Shown here piece after piece: positions 8,074-16,160 of a DNA stretch of 64,000 nt. Where the stretch lies: assembly GCF_024294805.1 (NCBI RefSeq), contig NZ_JANCLU010000005.1, positions 1 through 64,000 of the forward strand, written 5' to 3'. The notes below the pieces were generated by a model. That model was not told the origin of the DNA. It searched no databases and saw only the letters and a list, made by a program, of their open reading frames with translations. Every line of letters starts with the position of its first letter. Position 1 is the first letter of the stretch. The position numbers were made by a program, and so were the translations under genes. Source of the DNA: Alsobacter ponti. Lineage in GTDB: Bacteria > Pseudomonadota > Alphaproteobacteria > Rhizobiales > Beijerinckiaceae.

Positions 8074-9576
8074 TCAGTCCACCACGGCCTCGGCCTCGAT
8101 CTCGACCTCGTAGTCGCCGATCAAATTGGCGATTTCGATCATCGTGTTGGCGGGGCGGATGTCGCCGAAGTAGCGGCCGTGGGCGCGGGCGACGGGTTCC
8201 CACTGGCTGGCGTCCTTGACGTAGACGCGGGTGCGCACGACGTCGGCCAAAGTCGCGCCGCAGGCGGCCAGGCTGGCGGCGATCTTGTCGAGGATGAAGA
8301 CGGTCTGCCCGGCGGGGTCGCCCCGGCACACGATCTCGCCCGCCCCGTTGGTCGCCGTGGTGCCCGAGACCAGCACGCGGTCGCGCACCCGCACGGCGCG
8401 GCTGTAGCCGCACAGCGGCTCCCAGATCGAGCCGGTGTCGACGCGCAGCCGCTCGGGACGACCCTCGACCGGCGTCGCCTCCCAGGCGCGCGGCATGGCC
8501 TCGAGATGATGGCTGAGGTCGCCCGAGGCGGTGAGGAAGGGCGGGCGGCGGTACTCGTCGCCGCAATCGCCCGGCACCGGCGTCGTCGCCGCCAGCGCCG
8601 AGGCGATGTCGGCGCGGTCCTGCCCGTCCAGCGCGAAGGCGAAGTTGCGCAGGTTGTCGGCGCGGTGCTCGCGCTCGGTCAGCCGCGCGCCGACGATGAC
8701 GCCGGCGACGGCCTGGTGCTCCAGCACGTAGCGCGTCGCCACGTTGGCGATGGAGACGCCATGCCGCCGGGCGACGCCGTCCAGCGCCCGCAGCACGGTC
8801 TGCAGCACCGCCCAGCCGCCGACCGCGTCGACGAAGCGGCGATACTTCATCTTGCTCCAGTCGGAGATGTCGTCGGCGGCCGGCTCCGGGCTGCCCAGCC
8901 AGCGCTCCGACAGCAGCCCGCCGGCGAGCGTGCCGTAGGCCATCAGCCTAACGTCGTTCTCCAGGCAGAAGGCCGACATCTCGCCCGCCGCGCGCCGGTC
9001 CAGCACCGAGAAGGACACCTGGTTCGAGACCACCGGCAGGCCGTGCCTGACCAGCACGCGCAAATGCGCCGTGTCGAAATTGGTGACGCCGATCTGGCCG
9101 ATCAGGCCTTCCTCGCGTAGGTCGGCGAGGCCCTTCACGGCGTCGAGATAGGAGGGGTGCTCGAAGCTCCACCAGTGGAACTGCAGCAGGTCGACGCGGG
9201 AGACGCCGAGCCGGTCGAGGCTGCGCCGCACGCCGGCGCGCACCACGTCCGCCGTCATCGGCCCCGGCGTCGGGCACCACTTGGTGAAGACGAGCGGGCG
9301 CCGGGCGAGCCCGCCCTCGCCCGCCGCCGCCCGCGCCAGCATGCGCCCGGCGATCAGCTCGGCGCTGCCGTAATGGTCGGCCATGTCGAACGTGTCGAAG
9401 CCCGCGGCGGCATAGGCCAGCATGTCGGACGAGGCGGCCTCCCGGTCGAGCGGCGCGCCGCCGCGCTCCTGGTCGGCGACCTGCCACAGGCCGGTGACGA
9501 TGCGGCTGATCTCCAGGCCGGGCGCGAGCTCGGCGCGTTCCGGACGGGGGGCGGCTGGGGTCGACGTGGCGGTCAT
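8074..9576 (-). CDS. Aldo/keto reductase fused to a RidA (YjgF/YER057c) domain
   Basis: A 500-residue fusion. Residues ~1-340 are an aldo/keto reductase: FDMADHYGSAE (Asp67, Tyr69), TKW (Lys99) and LLQFHWW (His134) match the AKR catalytic tetrad. Residues ~385-500 are a RidA-family domain (LCGYSRAVRVRDRVLVSGTT, TLADVVRTRVYV, RPANTMIEIANL). The Arg of the PARS motif in classical imine-hydrolysing RidA is replaced (PANT), so deaminase activity is doubtful. The substrate is presumably a small carbonyl or imine compound. The ATG at 9576 matches AKR N-termini; an in-frame ATG at 9636 would add 20 residues. A free RidA gene and an ABC transporter are close by. Confidence 0.85.
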   Translation of the reverse strand: MTATSTPAAPRPERAELAPGLEISRIVTGLWQVADQERGGAPLDREAASSDMLAYAAAGFDTFDMADHYGSAELIAGRMLARAAAGEGGLARRPLVFTKWCPTPGPMTADVVRAGVRRSLDRLGVSRVDLLQFHWWSFEHPSYLDAVKGLADLREEGLIGQIGVTNFDTAHLRVLVRHGLPVVSNQVSFSVLDRRAAGEMSAFCLENDVRLMAYGTLAGGLLSERWLGSPEPAADDISDWSKMKYRRFVDAVGGWAVLQTVLRALDGVARRHGVSIANVATRYVLEHQAVAGVIVGARLTEREHRADNLRNFAFALDGQDRADIASALAATTPVPGDCGDEYRRPPFLTASGDLSHHLEAMPRAWEATPVEGRPERLRVDTGSIWEPLCGYSRAVRVRDRVLVSGTTATNGAGEIVCRGDPAGQTVFILDKIAASLAACGATLADVVRTRVYVKDASQWEPVARAHGRYFGDIRPANTMIEIANLIGDYEVEIEAEAVVD

Positions 9577-9601
9577 GGCGATGGCGGTCCCGAGGTCGAG
9601 C

Positions 9602-9626
9602 GTTGGAACAACGCATGAATACATGC
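9602..9626. promoter_or_regulatory. Two adjacent small palindromes upstream of the AKR-RidA gene
   Basis: GTTG-GAA-CAAC (9602-9612) is followed directly by GCATG-AATA-CATGC (9613-9626), 26-50 bases before the ATG at 9576. The position suits a repressor or activator operator. If translation began at 9636 instead, the sequence would be coding. Confidence 0.3.
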
Positions 9627-9729
9627 TGTTCGGCATTGGGCGAACCCGAACTGCCGATGGAGGCGATGTTCGGCGCGGAATCCGGCGCGGAGGAAGGCTA
9701 TTTCGCGTCGGAATTCGATCGAACGAAAA

Positions 9730-10086
9730 TCAGCCGCCGGCGTCCGGCAGCGGCACGGCGGTGGTGTCCGCGTGGCTAAACCGGCGCGTGCCGATGCGGC
9801 GGATGCGCAACCTGGAGCCGCAATTTGGGTCCGGGCAGGCGATTTCGGCGTCGGTCGTCATCCAGTCGTTGCGGTGCGTCGGCCGTTGCTTGGCGGCGAG
9901 CAGCGGCAATACAGCGGCCAGCGAGTAAATGGAGAAGCCCTGCCCCGGCGGCAGCGTCAGCATCTCCCCTCGAAGCTCGAAGTAGTCTCCCGTTTTCGCG
10001 CCGCAATAAATCTTCGCGCCTTCGGGAATCACCGCCTCGACCCGCAGGTCGAAGAGCTCGAAACTGTCGTCCGTCTTGTCGCTCAT
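9730..10086 (-). CDS. TIGR04076 family protein of unknown function
   Basis: A 118-residue protein beginning MSDKTDDSFELFDLRVEAVI. It has the pattern of the TIGR04076 family: a basic strand, KIYCGAKTGDYFEL, then PGQGFSIYSLAAVLPLLAAKQR and a Cys-containing CPDPNCGSRLRI element. No biochemical role is established for this family. The ATG at 10086 is preferred over a longer frame starting at 10215, whose first ~43 residues do not resemble the family. It is divergent from the free RidA gene 127 bases away and points toward the AKR-RidA fusion, so co-transcription with it is possible. Confidence 0.65.
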   Translation of the reverse strand: MSDKTDDSFELFDLRVEAVIPEGAKIYCGAKTGDYFELRGEMLTLPPGQGFSIYSLAAVLPLLAAKQRPTHRNDWMTTDAEIACPDPNCGSRLRIRRIGTRRFSHADTTAVPLPDAGG

Positions 10087-10213
10087 GGTCCGCCTGGGAT
10101 GGGGCCGGAATGGGTCGACGCCAGTCAACCACGAAACCGCCGGGCTTGAAACTCGCCCCCGCCTGTCCGACACCTCCATACAGACCCGAAACCGAACGGA
10201 ACCGGAGCCGAAC

Positions 10214-10603
10214 ATGGCCGAACAACGTTGGACGATCTCCTCCGGCTCCCGATTCGAGGAGATGGCCGGCTATTCCCGCGCGGTGGTGGACGGCGAGTTC
10301 GTCTTCGTCTCCGGCACCGCCGGCTACGACTTCGCCACCGGAACGATCGCCCCCGACGCCGCCGGGCAGGCGCGGCAGGCGCTGCAAACCATTGAAGACA
10401 CGCTGAAAAAGGCGGACGCCAGCCTCGCCGACATCGTCCGGGTGAGGGTCTATCTCTCCGACCGCGAGTATGTCGGCGAGGTCAGCGCCGTGCTGCGCGA
10501 AACGTTCTCCCCGCCGCTTCCCGCCAACACCACCATCATCTGCGGATTCGCCGTGCCGGAGATGAAGGTCGAGCTCGAGGTGACCGCCCTGCGCAGGCGC
10601 TAA
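10214..10603 (+). CDS. RidA family protein (Rid subgroup lacking the catalytic Arg)
   Basis: A 129-residue YjgF/RidA protein with GYSRAVVDGEFVFVSGTAGYD, SLADIVRVRVYLSDREY and a C-terminal VELEVTAL strand. Classical RidA hydrolyses reactive enamines/imines using an Arg in a PARS motif; here the motif is PANT, as in the fused RidA domain of the nearby reductase. Catalytic activity is therefore uncertain. A GGAG lies 8 bases before the ATG. It is the first plus-strand gene before the liv operon, 100 bases upstream of livG. Confidence 0.88.
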   Translation: MAEQRWTISSGSRFEEMAGYSRAVVDGEFVFVSGTAGYDFATGTIAPDAAGQARQALQTIEDTLKKADASLADIVRVRVYLSDREYVGEVSAVLRETFSPPLPANTTIICGFAVPEMKVELEVTALRRR

Positions 10604-10703
10604 GTCTCTGTGATCGTGGCATTTTAAGCCGGAATAACCGAGCCGGCCAGCGGCTGCCGTCGGCGCGGCCTCGCGGCTTTGGGCTTCCCCGGCGGCAAGG
10701 CCC

Positions 10704-11501
10704 ATGCTTCATTCGCGCATCGAATCTCTCAGCGGTTCCCCGATGCTCCAGGTCCGGCAAGTCGTGAAATCCTTCGGCCGCATGAACGCGGTCGACGGCG
10801 CCGATTTCGCCGTGCCGCAAGGCAGCATCACCGGGTTGATCGGCCCCAACGGCGCAGGAAAGACCACGCTGTTCAACCTGATCGCCGGGTCCCTGATCCC
10901 GGATTCCGGCACGATCGTCTTCGATGGACAGCGGATCGACGGGCTGACTCCTGACAGAGTCTTTCATCGCGGGCTGGCGCGGACGTTCCAGATCCCGCGC
11001 CCCTTCCCGAAAATGACCGTGCTGGAAAACGCCATGCTCGCCCCGACCCGCCAGGCGGGCGAGGTCTTCTGGTCGAACTGGCTGCGCCCGGGCCTCGTCG
11101 CCGCGCAGGAAAAGGCCAACCGCGACCGCGCCGTCGAGGTGCTCGGCTTTTGCGGATTAGGAAGCAAGCTCAGCGAGTTGGCGGGGAATCTTTCAGGCGG
11201 GCAGCAGAAGCTTCTGGAGCTCGCGCGGGTGCTGATGAACGAGCCGCGCATGATCCTGCTGGACGAGCCGGCGGCGGGCGTCAACCCGACGCTGATGGAG
11301 ACGCTGGTCGACAAGATCGTCGCCCTCAACCGCCGCGGCATCACCTTCCTGCTCATCGAGCACAACATGGACCTGGTGATGCGGATCTGCCGGCCCATCG
11401 TCGTGATGGCGCAGGGCAAGGTCATCTTCGAGGGCGAGGCGGAGGCGGTGCAGCGCGACGCGCGAGTGCTCGACGCCTATCTGGGAGACCTGCCGGCATG
11501 A
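10704..11501 (+). CDS. livG: Branched-chain amino acid-type ABC transporter ATP-binding protein LivG
   Basis: A 265-residue ATPase. Walker A GPNGAGKTT, the LivG-typical VFHRGLARTFQIPRPFP, signature LSGGQQKLLELAR and Walker B MILLDEPAAGVNP are all visible. It pairs with LivF on the cytoplasmic side of the LivHM channel. The start at 10704 may be too early; an in-frame ATG at 10743 (MLQVRQVVKSFG) also fits homologues, and neither has a strong ribosome site. It overlaps livF by 4 bases (ATGA). The substrate cannot be read from sequence; HAAT-family transporters also take amides, urea and other amino acids. Confidence 0.92.
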   Translation: MLHSRIESLSGSPMLQVRQVVKSFGRMNAVDGADFAVPQGSITGLIGPNGAGKTTLFNLIAGSLIPDSGTIVFDGQRIDGLTPDRVFHRGLARTFQIPRPFPKMTVLENAMLAPTRQAGEVFWSNWLRPGLVAAQEKANRDRAVEVLGFCGLGSKLSELAGNLSGGQQKLLELARVLMNEPRMILLDEPAAGVNPTLMETLVDKIVALNRRGITFLLIEHNMDLVMRICRPIVVMAQGKVIFEGEAEAVQRDARVLDAYLGDLPA

Positions 11502-12238
11502 GCGCGCCGCTGCTCTCGTCCCGGGGCGTCGTGGCCGGCTACGTCCCCGGGCTGCCCATCGTGCATGGCGTCAGCGCCCATGTCGCGGCCGGCGAGGTGG
11601 TCACGATCATCGGCCCCAACGGAGCGGGAAAGTCGACCTTTCTCAAGGCCTTGGTCGGCCTGGTGCCGACCACCGACGGGACGGTGCTGCTGCGCGACCG
11701 GGACGTCGCCGGCCTGCCGACGTCCGAGATCGTGGCGGCGGGCCTGGGCTTCGTGCCGCAGACCGGCAACGTGTTCACCACGCTGACAATCCACGAAAAC
11801 CTGACGGTGGGCGGCCATACCGTGTCGCGCGCAGCGCTGGCCCGCGGCGTCGAACGCGCTTACGCGATGTTCCCGGCGCTCGCCGCCAAGCGCAACGAGC
11901 GCGCCCGCGTGCTGTCGGGCGGCCAGCGCCAGATGCTGGCCATCGCCCGCGCGCTGATGACGGACCCCGCCGTGCTGCTGCTCGACGAGCCCACGGCGGG
12001 GCTGTCGCCGAAGGTGGTGGGCGAGGTGTTCGCCGATCTGCGCCAGCTCGCCACCAGCGGCGTCGCGGTGCTCATGGTCGAGCAGAACGCCCGGGCGGCG
12101 CTGCGCCTATCGGATCGCGGCTACGTGCTCGCGGAGGGGCGCAACCGGTTTGAGGGCCAGGCCGCCGATTTGCTGGCCGACCGCGCGGTGGCCGAGGCCT
12201 TCATCGGGGTGCGCCACGGCGGCGCGGAGGGACACTGA
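11498..12238 (+). CDS. livF: Branched-chain amino acid-type ABC transporter ATP-binding protein LivF
   Basis: A 246-residue ATPase with Walker A GPNGAGKSTF, LivF-type FVPQTGNVFTTLTIHENL, signature LSGGQRQMLAIARAL and Walker B VLLLDEPTAGLSP, followed by the H-loop-region sequence VLMVEQNARAAL, typical of LivF. It starts inside the livG stop codon (ATGA) and is translationally coupled. livH follows after 3 bases. It forms the second ATPase of the LivFGHMK importer. Confidence 0.93.
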   Translation: MSAPLLSSRGVVAGYVPGLPIVHGVSAHVAAGEVVTIIGPNGAGKSTFLKALVGLVPTTDGTVLLRDRDVAGLPTSEIVAAGLGFVPQTGNVFTTLTIHENLTVGGHTVSRAALARGVERAYAMFPALAAKRNERARVLSGGQRQMLAIARALMTDPAVLLLDEPTAGLSPKVVGEVFADLRQLATSGVAVLMVEQNARAALRLSDRGYVLAEGRNRFEGQAADLLADRAVAEAFIGVRHGGAEGH

Positions 12239-12241
12239 TCG

Positions 12242-13165
12242 ATGCCCGAACTCTCGTTCCTCCTCGCCCAGGTTCCGCAGGCGGTCGCCGACGGCGTCCT
12301 CACCGGCGCCATCGTGGCGCTGGGCGCCATCGGCGTGTCGTTCGGCCTGCAAATCCTGCGCTTCGCCAATTTCGCGCACTCGGAGCTGCTCACCTGGGGG
12401 GCCTATCTCGCTTTGGTGGTAGTCGCCTTCGCCGGGCCGGGGACGCCGATCGGCCCGCTGTCGTTCGGCTGGCAGCTGATCGCGGCAATGCTGCTGGCCG
12501 CCCTGCTCACCGGCGGGCTCGCCTTCGCTATGGACCTCGTCATCTTCAGGCGGTTGCGCGCCAAGAACGCCAATCCGCTCTCGATGGTGTTCGCCGGCTT
12601 CGGCGCGGCGCTGGTGATGCGCAACGTCGTCGTGCTGCTGTGGGGTCCGGGCACCTATTTCTACACGAACGAGTTGCAGATCGCCGTCGAGGTTCTGCCC
12701 GGGGTGCGCATGCTGCCGGACCAGATCTTCATCCTCGGCTTCACCTTCGCCGTCGTGGTGCTGCTGCACCTCTATCTGCGCTACAGCCGCACGGGCATGG
12801 CGATGCGGGCCATGGCGGAGAGCCCCGCGCTGGCGCTGGCCTGCGGCGTGAAGGTCGAGAACGTGGTGCGCTGGACGTGGTTTCTCTCAGGCGCGCTGGC
12901 CGCGATGGCCGGCGTCTTCCTCGGCCTGTCGCCGCAATTGCACCCGGAGATGGGGTTCAACCTGCTGCTGTCGCTGTTCGCGGCGGCCATCCTCGGGGGC
13001 GCCGGCTCGCTGGTCGGCGCGGTTGTCGGGGGGCTGCTGGTGGGGCTCGCCGAGAACCTGCCCATCCTGGTGATCTCTCCCGGCTACAAGGCCGCCATGC
13101 CCTTCCTGCTGCTGATGCTGGTGCTGTTCGTTCGCCCGCAGGGCCTGTTCGGGGAGAGGTCGTGA
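12242..13165 (+). CDS. livH: Branched-chain amino acid-type ABC transporter permease LivH
   Basis: A 307-residue, highly hydrophobic permease. FGLQILRFANFAHSELLTWGAY is the conserved LivH segment after the first membrane span. YSRTGMAMRAMAESPALALACGV is the cytoplasmic EAA-like loop that contacts the ATPase, and AAAILGGAGSLVGAVVGG lies in a late span. Length is normal. It sits between livF and livM, as in other liv operons. Confidence 0.92.
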   Translation: MPELSFLLAQVPQAVADGVLTGAIVALGAIGVSFGLQILRFANFAHSELLTWGAYLALVVVAFAGPGTPIGPLSFGWQLIAAMLLAALLTGGLAFAMDLVIFRRLRAKNANPLSMVFAGFGAALVMRNVVVLLWGPGTYFYTNELQIAVEVLPGVRMLPDQIFILGFTFAVVVLLHLYLRYSRTGMAMRAMAESPALALACGVKVENVVRWTWFLSGALAAMAGVFLGLSPQLHPEMGFNLLLSLFAAAILGGAGSLVGAVVGGLLVGLAENLPILVISPGYKAAMPFLLLMLVLFVRPQGLFGERS

Positions 13166-13229
13166 CCATGACCGGACGCCGCTCCAAGACATGCCGCTAC
13201 AAGACACGCCGCGTTCCCGGGTTCACGCG

Positions 13230-14198
13230 ATGATCGGGATCGTCTCCTACCTGGTGTTCTTCGCCTCGATCGTGCTGATCCTCGGCATCATCGCGCTCGG
13301 CCTCAACCTGCAATGGGGCTACACGGGCCTGTTCAATGCGGGGATCGTCGGGTTCTACGCCGTCGGCGCCTACGCCCACGCCATCCTCACGGCGGCGCCC
13401 CGGCCCGAGCTCATCGGCAATTTCGGCCTGCCCTGGATCGTCGGGGTCGCGGGCGCGATGGCAGCGACGGCGCTGGCGGCCTGGGCCGTCGGATGGGCGA
13501 CGATCCGGCTGCGCGGCGATTATCTCGCCATCAGCACGTTCGGCATCGCGGTCTCCATCCAGCTGGTGACGCTCAACTGGGAGGCGCTGACCGGTGGCTC
13601 GCAGGGGCTCTCGGCCATTCCCCGACCCCTGTTCGGATGGTTCCAGACGCCGTTCGGCTTCAATCTCTGGTTCTTCGGGCTGCTGGTTGCGATCACGGCG
13701 ACCGTCTACTGGGGGCTGGAGCGCATCCTGCGCGCGCCGTGGGGGCGCGTGCTCAAGGCGATCCGCGAGGACGAAACCGCGGCCGAGGCGCTGGGCAAGA
13801 GCCCCCGCGCCTTCCGGCTGCAAGCCTTCGTGCTCGGCTCGACGCTGATGGGCCTCGCCGGCGCGCTCTATGTCAGCTTCATCGGCTTCGTCAGCCCGTT
13901 CGACTTCATGCCGATCCTCACCTTCCAGATCTGGGCGATGGTGATCGTAGGCGGCAGCGGCAACAACCGGGGCGCGCTGCTCGGCGCGCTGGTGGTGTGG
14001 GCCATCTGGTCGGCCTCCGGCGTGGCGATCACCAAGCTGGTGCCTCCCGCCCACGCCGCGCAGGGCGGCGCGGTGCAGGTGATTCTGATCGGCCTGCTGC
14101 TGCTGCTCGCCTTGCTGCTGCGGCCGCGCGGGCTCATCGGCGAGGAGTCCGTGGTGTCCCGCCACGCCAACGATCCCGATCCGCTCGGGAAAAGTTGA
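13230..14198 (+). CDS. livM: Branched-chain amino acid-type ABC transporter permease LivM
   Basis: A 322-residue permease with LNLQWGYTGLFNAGIVGFYAVGAY near the N-terminus, the coupling loop RAPWGRVLKAIREDETAAEALG, and QIWAMVIVGGSGNNRGALLGA in the later spans. The ATG at 13230 places the first membrane segment (MIGIVSYLVFFASIVLILG) at the start; an upstream in-frame start at 13191 would add 13 polar residues. The C-terminus (LLLLLALLLRPRGLIGEE) is typical. Confidence 0.9.
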   Translation: MIGIVSYLVFFASIVLILGIIALGLNLQWGYTGLFNAGIVGFYAVGAYAHAILTAAPRPELIGNFGLPWIVGVAGAMAATALAAWAVGWATIRLRGDYLAISTFGIAVSIQLVTLNWEALTGGSQGLSAIPRPLFGWFQTPFGFNLWFFGLLVAITATVYWGLERILRAPWGRVLKAIREDETAAEALGKSPRAFRLQAFVLGSTLMGLAGALYVSFIGFVSPFDFMPILTFQIWAMVIVGGSGNNRGALLGALVVWAIWSASGVAITKLVPPAHAAQGGAVQVILIGLLLLLALLLRPRGLIGEESVVSRHANDPDPLGKS

Positions 14199-14306
14199 CA
14201 CCCCAAACACCTCAACGGATGCTCGGCGACGTACAAGGGCGGCGATTTCGATGACAAGGCCCGGCGAGACCGGCCGGCGGTCGCCACCCGGCAGAGGGAG
14301 CATCAG

Positions 14307-15569
14307 ATGATGAAATGGACAGGCCTCGCGGCGGGGCTGGCGCTCGCCGCCGCCTTCACGCCACACCAAGCGGCCGCGCAGCAGCCGTCCTGCCCGGTGA
14401 AGATCGGCGGCGTGCTGCCGCTGACGGGCTCGATGGGCCCGATCACCACCAAGATCGCCCAGGCGGCGCAGCTCGCGGTCGAGCACATCAACCAGGGCGG
14501 CGGCGTGAAGGGGTGCCCGGTCGAGCTGATCCTGCGCGACGACCAGGGCCAGCCCACGGTCGGCGTCGACGCGGCCAAGTACCTCGTCGAGGTGGAGCGC
14601 GTGCCCGCCATCACCGGCACCGTCTCCTCCGGCGTCACGGGCCCGATCATCGCCTCGGTGACGGCGCCCTCGAAGGTCGTCCAGATCAGCTGCTGCTCGA
14701 CGGCGAGCGCCTTCACGCTGGACGGCCGCAGCCAGGGCTATTTCTTCCGCACGCTGCCGACCAGCAAGACGCAGGCCTACGCCACCGCGTCCGAGATGGC
14801 GCGGCGCGGCCTGAAGAAGACGGCGATCATCTACGTCAACACGGACTTCGGCGTCGACATGACGAAGTTCGTGAAGCTCGCTTTGCCGAAGCTCGGCGGC
14901 GACATCGTCGCGGAGGTTCCCTACAACGACAACCAGCCGAGCTACCGCGCCGAGGTGACGAAGGCGCTGGCGGCCAAGCCCGAATCCCTGCTGCTCGTCG
15001 GCTTCCCCAAGGACGCCGTCACCATCGTGCGCGAATGGCTGTCGCTGGGCGGCTCGCAGAAGATCGCTCTCAACAACTCGATGCGGGTGATGGACTTCGT
15101 GAACGGCGTGGGGCCGAAATTCCTCAACGAGTCCTTCGGCATGGACAACGCCCAGGTGGCCGGCCCGACGGTCGACGCCTTCAACAAGTCCTTCCAGGAG
15201 AAGTACAAGACCGACAGCGCCGGCCCCGGCGTTCACACCCAGTACGACGCCGTGATGGTGCTCGGCCTGGCGATGAACATCGCCAAGGATCTCAGCGGCC
15301 CGGCGATCAAGGACGCGGTGCGCCAGGTCCACGCCGCCGGCGGCGCGCAGGTCGGCACCGGCCCGGAGGAGTTCAAGAAGGCCGTGCAGCTCATCAAGGA
15401 CGGCAAGCCGATCAAGTATTTCGGCGCGACCGGCCCGATCGAGTTCGACGCCAACGGCGATGTCACCGGCCCGGCGCTCGTCTGGAAGATCCAGAACGGC
15501 GAGATCGTCACCGACCGGGTGATCTCGATCGAGGACATGCAGGCGCTGTTCAAGAAGGTGGAGGGCTGA
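14307..15569 (+). CDS. livK: ABC transporter substrate-binding protein (LivK-like, periplasmic)
   Basis: A 420-residue periplasmic type I binding protein. A signal peptide (MMKWTGLAAGLALAAAFTPHQAAAQ) is followed by CPVKIGGVLPLTGSMGP, INQGGGVKGCPVELILRDDQ, VERVPAITGTVSSGVTGPII and FVEL-type C-terminal elements ending in MQALFKKVEG. It is about 40-50 residues longer than E. coli LivJ/LivK. A strong AGAGGGAG ribosome site precedes the ATG pair. It is the last gene of livGFHMK and is followed by a 26-bp palindrome. Several internal Cys residues (ISCCSTASAF) are unusual for a periplasmic protein. Ligand unknown. Confidence 0.9.
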   Translation: MMKWTGLAAGLALAAAFTPHQAAAQQPSCPVKIGGVLPLTGSMGPITTKIAQAAQLAVEHINQGGGVKGCPVELILRDDQGQPTVGVDAAKYLVEVERVPAITGTVSSGVTGPIIASVTAPSKVVQISCCSTASAFTLDGRSQGYFFRTLPTSKTQAYATASEMARRGLKKTAIIYVNTDFGVDMTKFVKLALPKLGGDIVAEVPYNDNQPSYRAEVTKALAAKPESLLLVGFPKDAVTIVREWLSLGGSQKIALNNSMRVMDFVNGVGPKFLNESFGMDNAQVAGPTVDAFNKSFQEKYKTDSAGPGVHTQYDAVMVLGLAMNIAKDLSGPAIKDAVRQVHAAGGAQVGTGPEEFKKAVQLIKDGKPIKYFGATGPIEFDANGDVTGPALVWKIQNGEIVTDRVISIEDMQALFKKVEG

Positions 15570-15586
15570 CCTTCGCCGACCGTGTC

Positions 15587-15612
15587 GCGGACCCCGGCGC
15601 GCCGGGGTCCGC
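15587..15612 (+). terminator. 26-bp perfect palindrome after livK
   Basis: A perfect inverted repeat with 13-base arms and no spacer (core CCCCGGCG/CGCCGGGG), 17 bases beyond the livK stop. It probably forms the 3' hairpin of the liv transcript. No T-run follows, so termination may be weak or Rho-assisted. Confidence 0.6.
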
Positions 15613-15667
15613 CGCGCTGAAACCAATCCCTCGTTGCCGCGTCAAGGATGGGACAGGAGTTCACGCC

Positions 15668-16075
15668 ATGGACATCGCTCTCGACAAGGTCTGCGCCCTC
15701 ATCCGCCAAGCCCGACGCTACGACGTGAAGGAGCAAGGCCCCACCGACGTGGACTCCGGGTCCAACCCCACAGACGACAACCAGATCGACGTGCTTGAAC
15801 CCACCCGCGACGACGCCACGGAAAGCGAGATCCGCTCCTTCATCAACGGGCTGAATGTCGACGAGCGCGCCAACCTCGTCGCCCTCGTCTGGGTGGGTCG
15901 GGGCGACTACGAGGCGGCGGAGTGGGACGAGGCCGTCCGGCTCGCGCAGGAGAGCGTCGACACGCCCACCGCCGACTACCTGCTCGGCATTCCCAACCTC
16001 CCCGACCTGCTGGACGAGGGCCTGGCCGCCTTCGACCTGAACTGCGTCGACGAGAACGCCGGCGCGGGCGTGTGA
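15668..16075 (+). CDS. DUF3775 domain-containing protein
   Basis: A 135-residue acidic soluble protein. It begins MDIALDKVCALIRQARRYDVKE and contains TESEIRSFINGLNVDERANLVALVWVGRGDY, then LLGIPNLPDLLDEGLAAFDLNC, all characteristic of DUF3775. The function of this family is unknown. A good AGGAG lies 9 bases before the ATG. It is separated from livK by the palindrome, so it is probably transcribed on its own. Confidence 0.75.
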   Translation: MDIALDKVCALIRQARRYDVKEQGPTDVDSGSNPTDDNQIDVLEPTRDDATESEIRSFINGLNVDERANLVALVWVGRGDYEAAEWDEAVRLAQESVDTPTADYLLGIPNLPDLLDEGLAAFDLNCVDENAGAGV

Positions 16076-16160
16076 TTGCGGCGAGCGCGGGCGCGGCCCG
16101 CGCCTGACCCGCCACGGCCCGTTCTGGTAAGGTGCGGAATCAGACCGCCGGAGCCGCGCC

